Shown: positions 15,867-21,440, counted from the stretch's first letter. The stretch: DNA of 21,440 nucleotides from a virus (IMGVR_UViG_3300033148_003949:1-21440); one strand, 5' to 3'. A program made the numbers and translations. Notes: a model not told the origin generated them from the letters alone.

Positions 15867-15987
15867 CGGACTCGGCCTCCTCGGGCGCAGGAAACTCAAA
15901 TACCCCGTCGTGCTTGGGGCACACGATGTCGGTTCGCAGACCGTTTGGGCTATCGTCTAGCCCACAAATGCACTCTGGCTCAGCCAC
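15859..15987 (-). CDS. 42-aa cysteine-rich protein with CxC...CxxH pattern between terL and portal
   Basis: A GTG at 15987 begins a 42-aa frame that overlaps the terL stop by 8 bp and the portal start by 8 bp. GGGAGGG lies about 7 nt before the GTG. The product reads AEPECICGLDDSPNGLRTDI then VCPKHDGVFEFPAPEEAESDG: C6-x-C8 and C23-x2-H26 could bind one zinc, followed by an acidic tail. A longer in-frame ATG (16041) would overlap terL by 62 bp and has no clear site. Very short proteins with a CxC...CxxH pair occur in phage packaging modules but are not named. The double overlap with a good SD supports translation. It might bridge terminase and portal or be a regulatory peptide; this is inference. 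Confidence 0.6.
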   Translation of the reverse strand: MAEPECICGLDDSPNGLRTDIVCPKHDGVFEFPAPEEAESDG

Positions 15988-17572
15988 TTCTGAACCCTCC
16001 CTGTGCAGGCTGAGCAGGTGGAGGCAGGTTCCCCCGAGCATCGGACTCGCGCTTGAAGGCGTGTACGGGAGTGGTGTCGGTGTAGAGGCTGACCTCTTTG
16101 CGCATCTGCCACGCCAGTGCCACAGCCATGGGGTAGTCGTCGTGCTCGCCCTCAAGGGCCTCCACACGGCTGTTCTTGTCTTCGTTGATGATAACGGAGA
16201 AGAACTCCAGCAGGCCGCGCTCGGAGGGGATGACCAGCTCCCGATTCCGCACGGCCACGATCAGCTCACCCCAGACCTCGTATCGGTTGCTGGGCATGGT
16301 GTGCCAGCCGGGGGTGTCCTTCTTGCGCTCGTAGAGGTTCGGGTACTCAAGCTCCTCGGCCTTCCTGAGTACCATCCTCCCCCAGTCGTTGTCCTCGATG
16401 ACCCAGAGGGGGTAGCCGTACATCTTCAGCATCCGCACCGACTCGGCAGCCTGGGTATCCGTGGCCATGGTGTTGGAGTAGATGTGGGCCACGACCATCC
16501 CGGTACCGGCATCCAGTACTACGGTCGGGGAACTGTCTCCGCCTGTGCCCCCCGAGGGGTCCGAACCGGCCGCGTACTTCTTCCCCACGACAGGCTTCTG
16601 GAATATCTCAATCGGCCCGTCCGTCTCCACGGGGCTGCGGCAGTCCTGGAGCATGTCCTTCAGGGCGTCGATGTCGAAGGCCGCAAGGGTCCGGGAGAGG
16701 GCCAGCATCTCCGCTTCGGTGCGCGGGTACTCCTGCTCCATGTACAGCTCAGGGCTCATCCCCTTCAGGTCCTGCGTGCGCGCCTCCGCGTACCTATCCT
16801 CGTACCACTGTTCGTCCCGGTCGGCTCGCGCAAACACCCCGTAGAAGACCCTCTTGAAGTTGTTGCCGGGCGCCCCCTTGTATATCTGCCTGAACAGGGA
16901 CCTGGGCTTCCTCTTGTTGATGGTGGAGACCTGGATGAGCTGCCCGCCCCCGTCAATGGTGGGCTTGACGGCCATGTAGTTCTCGGAGAGGTGCTCGTGG
17001 TTGTCGGCCTCGTCCTGGATGACCAGCGAAGCCGTCTCGGACCTGCCGGCCTTCTCCGTGCTCGGCCAGGCGACGATCTTGGAGCCGTTCGCAAATATGC
17101 GATGCTCGTTGCTGTCCTTCAGGATGCGGCTCTTGAGATGGTCGGGCATGTGCTCGTGGATGAACCGGCATTTCCCGAGGAACACCCCGGCCTCGGTCTC
17201 CCCCTGCGAGAACAGGAAGATGACGGCGCCGGGGAAGAACTCCGCCTTCCAGCCCGCGTACGCCGCCAGCAGCCACGTCACCCCCAGCTGCCGGGCCTTG
17301 CCGATCGAAATGAGCCGGTTGAGAGCGAGGTTCCGCCCGGTCCTGTCGTCCCAGACCTCAGCGGAAATCGTCCGGGCGAGCTCCACCAAGTGCGGCCACG
17401 GCTGCCAGGAAATGACCCCCCGGCCCGGCGGGGGTTCGAGAATCCTTACCAGGTCGAGGTAGTCGCGGAAGGACTGCTCGCAGAGGGCGCGCTCGACTAC
17501 TGTGTCGTCCACCTCAAGAAGGGGGGTACGCGTGGGCGCTTCGGTTGTCATGGCGCGGGCAGTAGTTGTCAC
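15980..17572 (-). CDS. terL: Terminase large subunit (ATPase and nuclease), 530 aa
   Basis: The 530-aa product starts at GTG 17572; an ATG at 17551 is an alternative, neither having a strong SD. ATPase: Walker A-like KARQLGVT (92-99), Walker B LVIQDEAD (183-190) with the catalytic E188, and coupling motif QVSTIN (214-219). Nuclease: SDPSGGTGGDSS (D338) and EDNDWG (E392/D394) with a late HDDYPMA (D478/D479), the usual acidic triad for an RNase H-like headful or cos nuclease. The KARQLGVT box is typical of terminases from many siphoviral and podoviral phages. It cuts genomic concatemers and drives DNA through the portal. TerS lies upstream, separated by a possible 41-aa gene; the 42-aa gene overlaps its 3' end. 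Confidence 0.95.
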   Translation of the reverse strand: MTTTARAMTTEAPTRTPLLEVDDTVVERALCEQSFRDYLDLVRILEPPPGRGVISWQPWPHLVELARTISAEVWDDRTGRNLALNRLISIGKARQLGVTWLLAAYAGWKAEFFPGAVIFLFSQGETEAGVFLGKCRFIHEHMPDHLKSRILKDSNEHRIFANGSKIVAWPSTEKAGRSETASLVIQDEADNHEHLSENYMAVKPTIDGGGQLIQVSTINKRKPRSLFRQIYKGAPGNNFKRVFYGVFARADRDEQWYEDRYAEARTQDLKGMSPELYMEQEYPRTEAEMLALSRTLAAFDIDALKDMLQDCRSPVETDGPIEIFQKPVVGKKYAAGSDPSGGTGGDSSPTVVLDAGTGMVVAHIYSNTMATDTQAAESVRMLKMYGYPLWVIEDNDWGRMVLRKAEELEYPNLYERKKDTPGWHTMPSNRYEVWGELIVAVRNRELVIPSERGLLEFFSVIINEDKNSRVEALEGEHDDYPMAVALAWQMRKEVSLYTDTTPVHAFKRESDARGNLPPPAQPAQGGFRSG

Positions 17573-17584
17573 TGGGTCACCGTG

Positions 17585-17710
17585 TCACTCGTCACAGGCT
17601 AGAACAGGTGTGCTGGGCCTGGAAATGGGTGTGGAAATCTCCGCGGTGTCAAGGTTCCCCCGCCACTTCGGCGTGCGCGGTCCGGGCATGGGGGGTGCGC
17701 GATTCGCCAT
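17585..17710 (-). CDS. Possible 41-aa proline-rich protein between terS and terL
   Basis: ATG 17710 shares one base with the terS TGA (TGATG), and the frame ends at a TGA 12 nt before the terL GTG. The 41-aa product has many prolines (APPMPGPRTPKWRGNL, then TPISRPSTPVL). No SD separate from the terS end is clear, so coupling would be needed. Without this gene the terS-terL gap would be 137 bp, unusually long for this operon. It may equally be a non-coding spacer. No family is recognised. Confidence 0.4.
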   Translation of the reverse strand: MANRAPPMPGPRTPKWRGNLDTAEISTPISRPSTPVLACDE

Positions 17711-18240
17711 CACTCGGGGGTTGCGGCTACGGATTCGGGTTCCGGTTGGGGCTCTGGCGGTGTATTGCGTTTCCTCCGCATCTCCAACCATGCCCGCATC
17801 TCGTCAACAGTGAACCCGTCGAGGGCATCTGTGCGCGTAACCTGCCCGCTGTATTCCACTGCCTGAGTGGGTTTGCCGAACGCGTAGGCCATCAGCAGCT
17901 CCGTGGCCCGGCTGCGATCCCGCCCTGCACTCTCCGCCATCTCCGCCAGTATCGCAAACCCCTTCTCGTTCGCCCACTTGCGGCAGCGCTCGCGGAACGC
18001 CTTCCCAGTCTGTGCGCGTCCGGCCGGGTTGCCACTCTGCCCCGGCGCCCACCGTCCACCGGTGGCGCGTGCAATGGGCGTGGCAGCAGGTTTGGGGGTT
18101 AGGGTGTCTCCCACAGCTGGACGACTTTTGATTTCCTTCTCAGGAACGGCAGTTGCGGGGGTGTCTCCCTCAGCTCGGGCGGTTTTGCTAGGTGGCACGT
18201 GGGTGTCTCCCTCAGCTCGGGCGGTTTTGCTAGGTGGCAC
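17710..18240 (-). CDS. terS: Terminase small subunit-like protein with DUF5681-type motif, 176 aa
   Basis: The frame opens at GTG 18240 after an in-frame TAG at about 18274; no ATG is available before the domain. GGGAG lies 8 nt before this GTG, and the same SD-plus-GTG is repeated for a second GTG at 18198. Residues 1-46 are tandem repeats of a 14-residue unit (PPSKTARAEGDT). The core is residues about 62-130: GRWAPGQSGNPAGR, the signature of DUF5681-type phage proteins, then a helical part 'KAFRERCRKWANEKGFAILA' and 'ATELLMAYAFGKPTQAV'. The C-terminus is Pro/Glu-rich. Position just before terL with a 'GxSGNPxGR' domain is the usual setting of such small-terminase candidates. They bind the packaging start site. 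The repeats and start ambiguity are odd. Confidence 0.75.
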   Translation of the reverse strand: MPPSKTARAEGDTHVPPSKTARAEGDTPATAVPEKEIKSRPAVGDTLTPKPAATPIARATGGRWAPGQSGNPAGRAQTGKAFRERCRKWANEKGFAILAEMAESAGRDRSRATELLMAYAFGKPTQAVEYSGQVTRTDALDGFTVDEMRAWLEMRRKRNTPPEPQPEPESVAATPE

Positions 18241-18269
18241 GTGGGTGTCTCCCTCAGCTCGGGTGGTCG
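18157..18269 (-). repeat. 42-bp tandem repeat covering the terS ribosome site and start
   Basis: Two full 42-bp units (18157-18198 and 18199-18240) and a partial third (18241-18269) match almost exactly. Each unit contains GAGGGAGACACC, which is both part of the coding repeat (AEGDT) and the SD for the next GTG. A degenerate fourth unit is visible near 18100-18120 (AVGDT). Period equals 14 codons, so copy-number change keeps the frame. Confidence 0.85.
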
Positions 18270-18335
18270 TCTACCTTCATCTTAGCACCTAGCCGCGGGC
18301 GCGTGCATGCGTGTGAGGCCCGGCGTGGGCAGGGG

Positions 18336-18365
18336 TTGACCTGTGGGGTAAGGGTGTGTTAGGGT
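18336..18365 (+). promoter_or_regulatory. Candidate sigma70-type promoter for the small-gene array
   Basis: TTGACC (18336-18341) is followed after 18 bp by TAGGGT (18360-18365), a good -35 and a TAnnnT -10 of the sort used in GC-rich bacteria. Transcription would start near 18372 and leave a short leader before ATG 18395, whose SD is AAGGGGGAG. The opposite strand has only a weak -10-like TAAGAT at 18284-18279 for the late operon. Confidence 0.5.
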
Positions 18366-18394
18366 AGGCGGCACGCAAGCGCGAAGGGGGAGAC

Positions 18395-18604
18395 ATGGAC
18401 ATACTCAAGGCATTTGATAGGGCAATGCGGCCCCGTTCGGTACCGCGGCACCCGTTCTGGAACCCAGAGCGCCGCGACCTGATGTGTGCCGGATGCGGCA
18501 AGTCATTCGGGCCCACGTTCGACCCGGCGCTGGATGCTGAGTACGAGCGCCACACCAAGCGTTGCCCAGCACGTAGGGCGCTCGTGAACGGCGGTTCAAG
18601 CTAG
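18395..18604 (+). CDS. Small C2HC zinc-finger protein, 69 aa
   Basis: The 69-aa product starts at ATG 18395 after AAGGGGGAGAC. It is basic at the N-terminus (AFDRAMRPRSVPRHPFWNPE). Ligands C31-x2-C34 and H53-x3-C57 with an 18-residue gap make a plausible C2HC zinc finger. It is the first gene after the candidate promoter. Such small zinc-finger proteins are frequent in phage early regions and often modulate host or phage transcription. Role not recognised here. Confidence 0.75.
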   Translation: MDILKAFDRAMRPRSVPRHPFWNPERRDLMCAGCGKSFGPTFDPALDAEYERHTKRCPARRALVNGGSS

Positions 18605-18624
18605 CCAGCAAGGGGGAGTGAACG

Positions 18625-18888
18625 ATGACCCCAGACCAGTACCATGCCGCTTTCATGGCAGGTTACAAAGCCCACCACAAAGAACACACGGGGACGTGCA
18701 AGGCCCGAAACGCCAAGTACGGGGATGCTTGCTGGTGGTTCAACAAGCTATCAGACAGTCAATTCAGTTCGTCAATGCACGAGTTGGATCGAGAACGATT
18801 GGCCGGCATCGTAGGGGATACCGTCTCAGAGGTTCGACTGGTGGCCCCGTTCGGAACCAACGTCGGATGGGTTGAGATTTATGCCTAG
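18625..18888 (+). CDS. Unknown small protein, 87 aa, paralogue-like to next gene
   Basis: The 87-aa product starts at ATG 18625 after AAGGGGGAGTGAACG. Near its start, YHAAFMAGYK (6-15) parallels YHAALVAGYR of the 67-aa protein encoded next, so they may be diverged copies of one fold. The centre has three aromatic/cysteine residues (CKARNAKYGDACWWFN). It ends in a beta-like segment (EVRLVAPFGTNVGWVEIYA). A hairpin overlaps its stop. No known family is recognised; cytosolic early-gene product. Confidence 0.72.
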   Translation: MTPDQYHAAFMAGYKAHHKEHTGTCKARNAKYGDACWWFNKLSDSQFSSSMHELDRERLAGIVGDTVSEVRLVAPFGTNVGWVEIYA

Positions 18889-18897
18889 CCTCTAGGC
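18883..18897 (+). other. Small hairpin overlapping a stop codon
   Basis: GCCTAG (18883-18888) and CTAGGC (18892-18897) form a perfect 6-bp stem with a 3-nt loop; the TAG stop of the 87-aa gene is inside the first arm. This may mark an RNA processing or stability point between genes of the array. It could also be chance. Confidence 0.3.
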
Positions 18898-18922
18898 CGG
18901 TCCAAGAAGGGGGAGTGAGACG

Positions 18923-19126
18923 ATGGCACGACGATACGCCGGCGTCGCGGACCGTGCGGAACTACACAACTGGTACCACGCTGCCTTAGTTGCAGGGTAC
19001 CGCGGGCGGTACGAGCGTATGAGCTACGCCGCACGGCAGTTCGCACGAACACACGCGGGGTGGACCAGAGCAAGTGCCTATAAGGAACTGGAACAAGCGC
19101 TCAGAGACGCATGCTGCTGGAACTGA
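18923..19126 (+). CDS. Unknown small basic protein, 67 aa
   Basis: The 67-aa product starts at ATG 18923 after AAGGGGGAGTGAGACG. It is helical and basic (ADRAELHNWYHAALVAGYRG, then RYERMSYAARQFARTH). YHAALVAGYR matches the equivalent region of the 87-aa protein encoded just upstream, suggesting a duplication. The end is acidic/helical with 'YKELEQALRDACCWN'. No zinc pair is evident; the two terminal cysteines are adjacent. Function unknown; nucleic-acid binding is possible because of its arginine content. Confidence 0.72.
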   Translation: MARRYAGVADRAELHNWYHAALVAGYRGRYERMSYAARQFARTHAGWTRASAYKELEQALRDACCWN

Positions 19127-19176
19127 GAGGAGAGGCGCGCGGGTCGAATGGCTCGGGCGCCAGAAGGGGGATAACG

Positions 19177-19509
19177 ATGACCCAGCACACAGGGACGCGA
19201 TTCACAGTCGCCGATGTCGGTTGCTACGTTGATTCGCACCGCGGGCAGTACGCGGGGGAGCGCGTGCAAGAGATAGCGGCTGAACACGGTTGGACAGGAG
19301 AACAACTGCCCGCCGGCGCGGAGTGGTATCACGAGGCAACAGACGAGGCCGAAACGTTCCTGAACGATCTACCCCACGATCCCGGCCTGGTCTGGTCATG
19401 GTCCGACGGCGACTTTGGACTGTACGCCTTCTGTCTGCGCTGCGGAGAGTGGCGGGATGCTGAGGCCGGGGGCGTCTACTGCGAGAGCTGTATCGGAAAG
19501 GGGGACTAG
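19177..19509 (+). CDS. Zinc-ribbon-ended small protein, 110 aa
   Basis: The start is ATG 19177 after AAGGGGGATAACG; a longer frame upstream starts inside the preceding gene and lacks this site. The N-terminal 85 residues hold acidic helices (AAEHGWTGEQLPAGAEWYHE). The C-terminus has C86-x2-C89 and C102-x2-C105 (CLRCGEWRDAEAGGVYCESC), a classic zinc ribbon. It closes 2 nt before the next gene. A protein-protein or nucleic-acid contact through the ribbon is likely; the family is not recognised. Confidence 0.77.
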   Translation: MTQHTGTRFTVADVGCYVDSHRGQYAGERVQEIAAEHGWTGEQLPAGAEWYHEATDEAETFLNDLPHDPGLVWSWSDGDFGLYAFCLRCGEWRDAEAGGVYCESCIGKGD

Positions 19510-19511
19510 CG

Positions 19512-19637
19512 ATGATCCGAGAGACGATCGACTGGCCGGCCATGCGCCGGTACTTCCGGAGCCTGCCTAAGGATGCGCAAAAGCGGGTACTGGCCGCTGC
19601 GAGTCCGAGGGTGCGGCGCCTGCTGAAGGGGGAATAA
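19512..19637 (+). CDS. Tiny basic helical protein, 41 aa
   Basis: ATG 19512 lies 2 nt after the previous stop; AAGGGGGACTAGCG is the same leader as its neighbours. The 41-aa product has two basic helices (PAMRRYFRSLPKDAQKRVLA then SPRVRRLLKGE). It could bind DNA or RNA, or be an inhibitor peptide. It is too short for confident family assignment. The conserved leader, good codon bias and tight spacing support translation. Confidence 0.6.
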   Translation: MIRETIDWPAMRRYFRSLPKDAQKRVLAAASPRVRRLLKGE

Positions 19638-19650
19638 GGGAGGGAGCACC

Positions 19651-19935
19651 GTGAAGTGGGATACCAAGAAGACTGTGTTAGGTGTGGCGGATGGTTACAC
19701 CATAAGGGTGCGAGAAGGTGCCTACCCCGGCATGTGGTCTGCCGAGATGCTGAACCCTCACACCAACCGCATCGTCGGCAACAGGTGGTGTGATACCGAG
19801 GAAGAGGCCACACGAATCGCCACCATCGCCCTGAATGACGACAAACAGCGACGTGATTCCCTTGAGGCTCTGGGCCTGCCGATTCCAGCGGAGGCGCCCC
19901 ACGAGTACGCCAAGGCACTGGAGGAACAGCGATGA
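19651..19935 (+). CDS. Unknown small protein, 94 aa (GTG start)
   Basis: The 94-aa product starts at GTG 19651 after GGGAGGGAGC, with no in-frame ATG at a better site. The first half is beta-like (VLGVADGYTIRVREGAYPG, WSAEMLNP), with a C-terminal helix (EEEATRIATIALNDDKQRRD and APHEYAKALEEQR). It overlaps the next gene by ATGA. No known family; small phage-type early protein. Confidence 0.68.
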   Translation: MKWDTKKTVLGVADGYTIRVREGAYPGMWSAEMLNPHTNRIVGNRWCDTEEEATRIATIALNDDKQRRDSLEALGLPIPAEAPHEYAKALEEQR

Positions 19936-20162
19936 CACAGCCACAGATCGAGACCCCAACTGTCGACGTGCACGTACACGGCGGCGGGCCGATGTGCACC
20001 GTCTACTCATTCGAGCTGATGACAGACGCGGCCCGGCAGTGGGTAGACGAAAACGTACAGGCCGAGGCATGGCAGTGGCTAGGCCATTCCCTAGCAGTGG
20101 AGCACGGGTACACCCGCGAACTCGCGCAGGGGATGCTGGACGCGGGGCTGAACGTGGTCTGA
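19932..20162 (+). CDS. Small conserved-type phage protein, 76 aa
   Basis: ATG 19932 overlaps the previous TGA (ATGA), so translation is coupled. After 20 variable residues the product reads 'TDAARQWVDENVQAEAWQWL' and 'GHSLAVEHGYTRELAQGMLD'. The 'AAxxWxDENVxxExxQWxGxxLxVExxYxxxLxxGMxDAGL' layout is one I recall from small unnamed proteins of many phages and prophages. Probably alpha/beta and cytosolic. No enzymatic residues can be assigned. Confidence 0.77.
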   Translation: MTQPQIETPTVDVHVHGGGPMCTVYSFELMTDAARQWVDENVQAEAWQWLGHSLAVEHGYTRELAQGMLDAGLNVV

Positions 20163-20172
20163 AGCCCAACCC

Positions 20173-20206
20173 CTGCCGGCAAGCCCTGGAGGTGGTTTGT
20201 CGGCAG
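20173..20206 (+). other. Intergenic hairpin, 10-bp stem
   Basis: CTGCCGGCAA (20173-20182) pairs with TTGTCGGCAG (20197-20206) over 10 bp with one G-U pair; the loop is 14 nt. It lies in the 99-bp gap between the 76-aa and 116-aa genes. No T-run follows; mRNA processing or pausing is possible. Confidence 0.45.
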
Positions 20207-20261
20207 CAGTGGGGCGTAGGGCCTCAAGAGAGACCGGGGAAACAGCAAGGGGGAACAGGCT

Positions 20262-20612
20262 ATGCACATTGAACAAACGGAAAGCGGCGCACTCCGCGTG
20301 CGGCGCCGAACCGGATCGCCCACAGATGCCCGGATACATCGTGACTCGACACTCATGTACCAGATAGCCCGAGAGCTGAACCGGCGCTGCGGCCTGGACG
20401 TTATCCGCAAGGACGCCAGCAAGGATGGCGGGAACCTGACCTCGGAGGGCAACTACTACGTGGTGGACCGGAAGCGCCGATTTGCCTGGCACCACGCGGA
20501 GTACCAGATCGACTTCGCGTACTCACAATACAACACCGGCCCGCCGTGCTGGTTGTACCTCCAGCCGCTGGGTGACGTGCCGCGGCTGGCACTGGTGAGG
20601 GAGAGCACATGA
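20262..20612 (+). CDS. Unknown small protein, 116 aa
   Basis: The 116-aa product starts at ATG 20262 after AAGGGGGAACAGGCT. The N-terminal part is basic (GALRVRRRTGSPTDARIHRD), then a helix (LMYQIARELNRRCGLDVIRK), and the C-terminal half is aromatic-rich: 'NYYVVDRKRRFAWHHAEYQI' and 'FAYSQYNTGPPCWLYLQP'. It overlaps the next gene by ATGA. No family is recognised. Confidence 0.7.
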   Translation: MHIEQTESGALRVRRRTGSPTDARIHRDSTLMYQIARELNRRCGLDVIRKDASKDGGNLTSEGNYYVVDRKRRFAWHHAEYQIDFAYSQYNTGPPCWLYLQPLGDVPRLALVREST

Positions 20613-20836
20613 GGATACGAGTCCCCGAGGGTGGGACCGAGCTGATCGATCAGCTCAAGGCCGAAGGCGAAACGGTACTGCGAACCGAGTCCTGCGGTAT
20701 GGCCGGCACCCTGTACCACATGAGCTGCGGGTGCGTGCGCTCGTACTCAGTCAACTTCATTGCCCCGTGGCAGGATGACGCCGTAACCGAGCGGCTGTTC
20801 CCGTGCGAGAAGCACAAGGCGCTTGGAACGCAGTAA
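20609..20836 (+). CDS. Small cysteine-rich protein, CxC...CxxH, 75 aa
   Basis: ATG 20609 overlaps the previous stop (ATGA). The 75-aa product has C40-x-C42 and C66-x2-H69 (CGCVRSY... PCEKH), and an extra C29. This is the same CxC...CxxH pair as in the 42-aa protein between terL and portal, although with a longer gap. A small zinc-binding fold is likely. The N-terminal helix/beta segment is unremarkable (GGTELIDQLKAEGETVLRTE). Confidence 0.7.
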   Translation: MRIRVPEGGTELIDQLKAEGETVLRTESCGMAGTLYHMSCGCVRSYSVNFIAPWQDDAVTERLFPCEKHKALGTQ

Positions 20837-20872
20837 GCCGAAACGCTCGGGCGCAGGCAGAGCTCGGGCGTC

Positions 20873-20895
20873 GCGTGAGAGTTGCCCGCTCACGC
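20873..20895 (+). other. Intergenic hairpin, 7-bp stem
   Basis: GCGTGAG (20873-20879) pairs with CTCACGC (20889-20895) around a 9-nt loop, in the 98-bp spacer before the last gene. Two GCTCGGGCG copies (20845 and 20862) occur just upstream, so the spacer is structured. No promoter or T-run is seen. Confidence 0.4.
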
Positions 20896-20934
20896 CTGAT
20901 GATGGCAGGCCATAGCAGAGAAGGGGGCGAGACG

Positions 20935-21318
20935 ATGACGACGAAACAGAAGACGTGTGAGGACCGTATCGGGAAATCGATGGCCAGAGTGCGGGCCGTT
21001 ATCGAGCGGTACATGGCCGATCCAGACCTGATGGAGGATGGTGACGAGGACGAGCTGCCGCCGTTCAACGAATACGGGCTCTCCGTCGACGTGGTAGAGG
21101 CCGGCACATTCGAGGGCCAGCGCGCCCCTTATGGCCGCTACCAGCTCTGTTGGGGCGGACCGACCAAGGAGCTCCGGTTCTACTTCAACGGGGATATCGA
21201 GTTCTGGTTCCTGGACTGGTTCGACGGCGCGCACCGCGACGTGACCGGGGAAGCGTGGGCGCGGTGGCTCGGAGACTACTTCGAGGACATCGTGGAGGGA
21301 TGGCCCACCAACCGTTGA
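20935..21318 (+). CDS. Acidic small protein, 127 aa
   Basis: The start is ATG 20935 after AAGGGGGCGAGACG; an upstream in-frame ATG at 20803 lies inside the preceding gene and lacks a site. The 127-aa product is acidic (DPDLMEDGDEDELPP) with many aromatics: 'YQLCWGGPTKELRFYFNGDI' and 'EFWFLDWFDGAHRDVTG'. Proteins with 'YxLxWGGPxxEFxFxxxxxxEYxFLDWFDGA' layout occur in many phages without known role. Its negative charge leaves DNA mimicry as an untested idea. Last gene before the terminal hairpin. Confidence 0.75.
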   Translation: MTTKQKTCEDRIGKSMARVRAVIERYMADPDLMEDGDEDELPPFNEYGLSVDVVEAGTFEGQRAPYGRYQLCWGGPTKELRFYFNGDIEFWFLDWFDGAHRDVTGEAWARWLGDYFEDIVEGWPTNR

Positions 21319-21333
21319 GACTACCCCAACCAT

Positions 21334-21377
21334 CAGGCACGCCAGCTTGGGCTCCCCCCGGCCAGCTGGCGTGCCTG
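21334..21377 (+). terminator. Strong terminator-like hairpin ending the small-gene array
   Basis: CAGGCACGCCAGCT (21334-21347) and AGCTGGCGTGCCTG (21364-21377) are a perfect 14-bp inverted repeat with a 16-nt loop. It starts 15 nt after the last stop. A U-tract is missing, so either the host uses U-less GC hairpins or the structure protects the mRNA end. Being symmetric, it could also stop transcription arriving from the right. No gene is seen from here to the window edge. Confidence 0.68.
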
Positions 21378-21440
21378 CGCGTCCAGCGGGGCATCAGGGC
21401 ACCGGCCATGCCCTGCCCCCACGTCTCCGGCCATCCTGGG

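Noticed and set aside
15914-17602. 562-aa plus-strand open frame
   Set aside because: It lies exactly opposite terL, whose ATPase and nuclease motifs are clear. Long antisense frames are expected opposite GC-rich codons.
18257-18280. Eight-codon upstream open frame (ATG 18280, MKVDDHPS) before terS
   Set aside because: No SD, and it overlaps the weak -10-like TAAGAT of a possible late promoter, so it is probably not transcribed.
18279-18307. Minus-strand promoter for the late operon (TAAGAT at 18284-18279)
   Set aside because: The -10-like element is fair but no acceptable -35 lies 16-18 bp upstream; late phage genes may use another factor. Not listed as a feature.
20803-20934. Longer start for the acidic last gene
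   Set aside because: The extension lies partly within the preceding gene and through a hairpin, and the ATG at 20935 has the array's standard AAGGGGG site.
1-21440. CRISPR array, tRNA genes, insertion sequences, integrase or attachment sites
   Set aside because: Looked for regularly spaced repeats, cloverleaf-like segments, transposase or recombinase motifs; none could be supported.

Overview
The window is part of the genome of a tailed double-stranded DNA bacteriophage (or a prophage remnant) from a high-GC bacterium. The DNA is GC-rich by eye, coding is very tight, and genes abut with TGATG/TAATG stop-start overlaps. Shine-Dalgarno (SD) sites are strong and several genes start with GTG. 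The host cannot be named; a Chloroflexi- or actinobacteria-like host is only a guess. No integrase, replication, lysis, tRNA or rRNA gene is visible, so this is the packaging/virion block plus one small-gene block, not a whole genome.

The left 85% (about 18240 down to 1) is a minus-strand late operon, read right to left: small terminase (17710-18240), a possible 41-aa gene, large terminase (15980-17572), a 42-aa cysteine-rich gene (15859-15987), portal (13890-15866), two unknown proteins, a 1303-aa internal/polyvalent protein (8906-12817), scaffold (8090-8869), major capsid protein (7071-8039) and a decoration/head-fibre protein (5901-6935). Next come a YkgJ-type cysteine-cluster protein (5257-5835), three overlapping small genes (4527-5257), a head-tail adaptor (3714-4526), a 623-aa propeller-like tail protein (1842-3713), and a string of small beta-rich virion proteins ending in a gene cut by the left edge. 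No tape-measure gene is seen. A connector followed by a large propeller-like protein fits a short-tailed (podovirus-like) particle, but this is inference. No head protease is visible either, so assembly may use a removable scaffold without proteolysis.

An intergenic region near 18270-18394 divides this from a plus-strand array of ten small genes (18395-21318, 41-127 aa). Nearly all carry the same AAGGGGG-type ribosome site, several sit behind small hairpins, and the array ends in a 14-bp perfect hairpin (21334-21377). A promoter-like TTGACC-18-TAGGGT lies just upstream. These look like early/accessory phage genes; three have zinc-ligand patterns.

The least ordinary items are: the YkgJ-like protein inside the virion operon; the 42-aa CxC...CxxH gene overlapping both terL and portal; a tandem repeat that duplicates the ribosome site and GTG start of the small terminase; the 1303-aa LPD38-like protein placed between portal and scaffold; hairpins after the capsid and decoration genes; and the uniformly built small-gene array.
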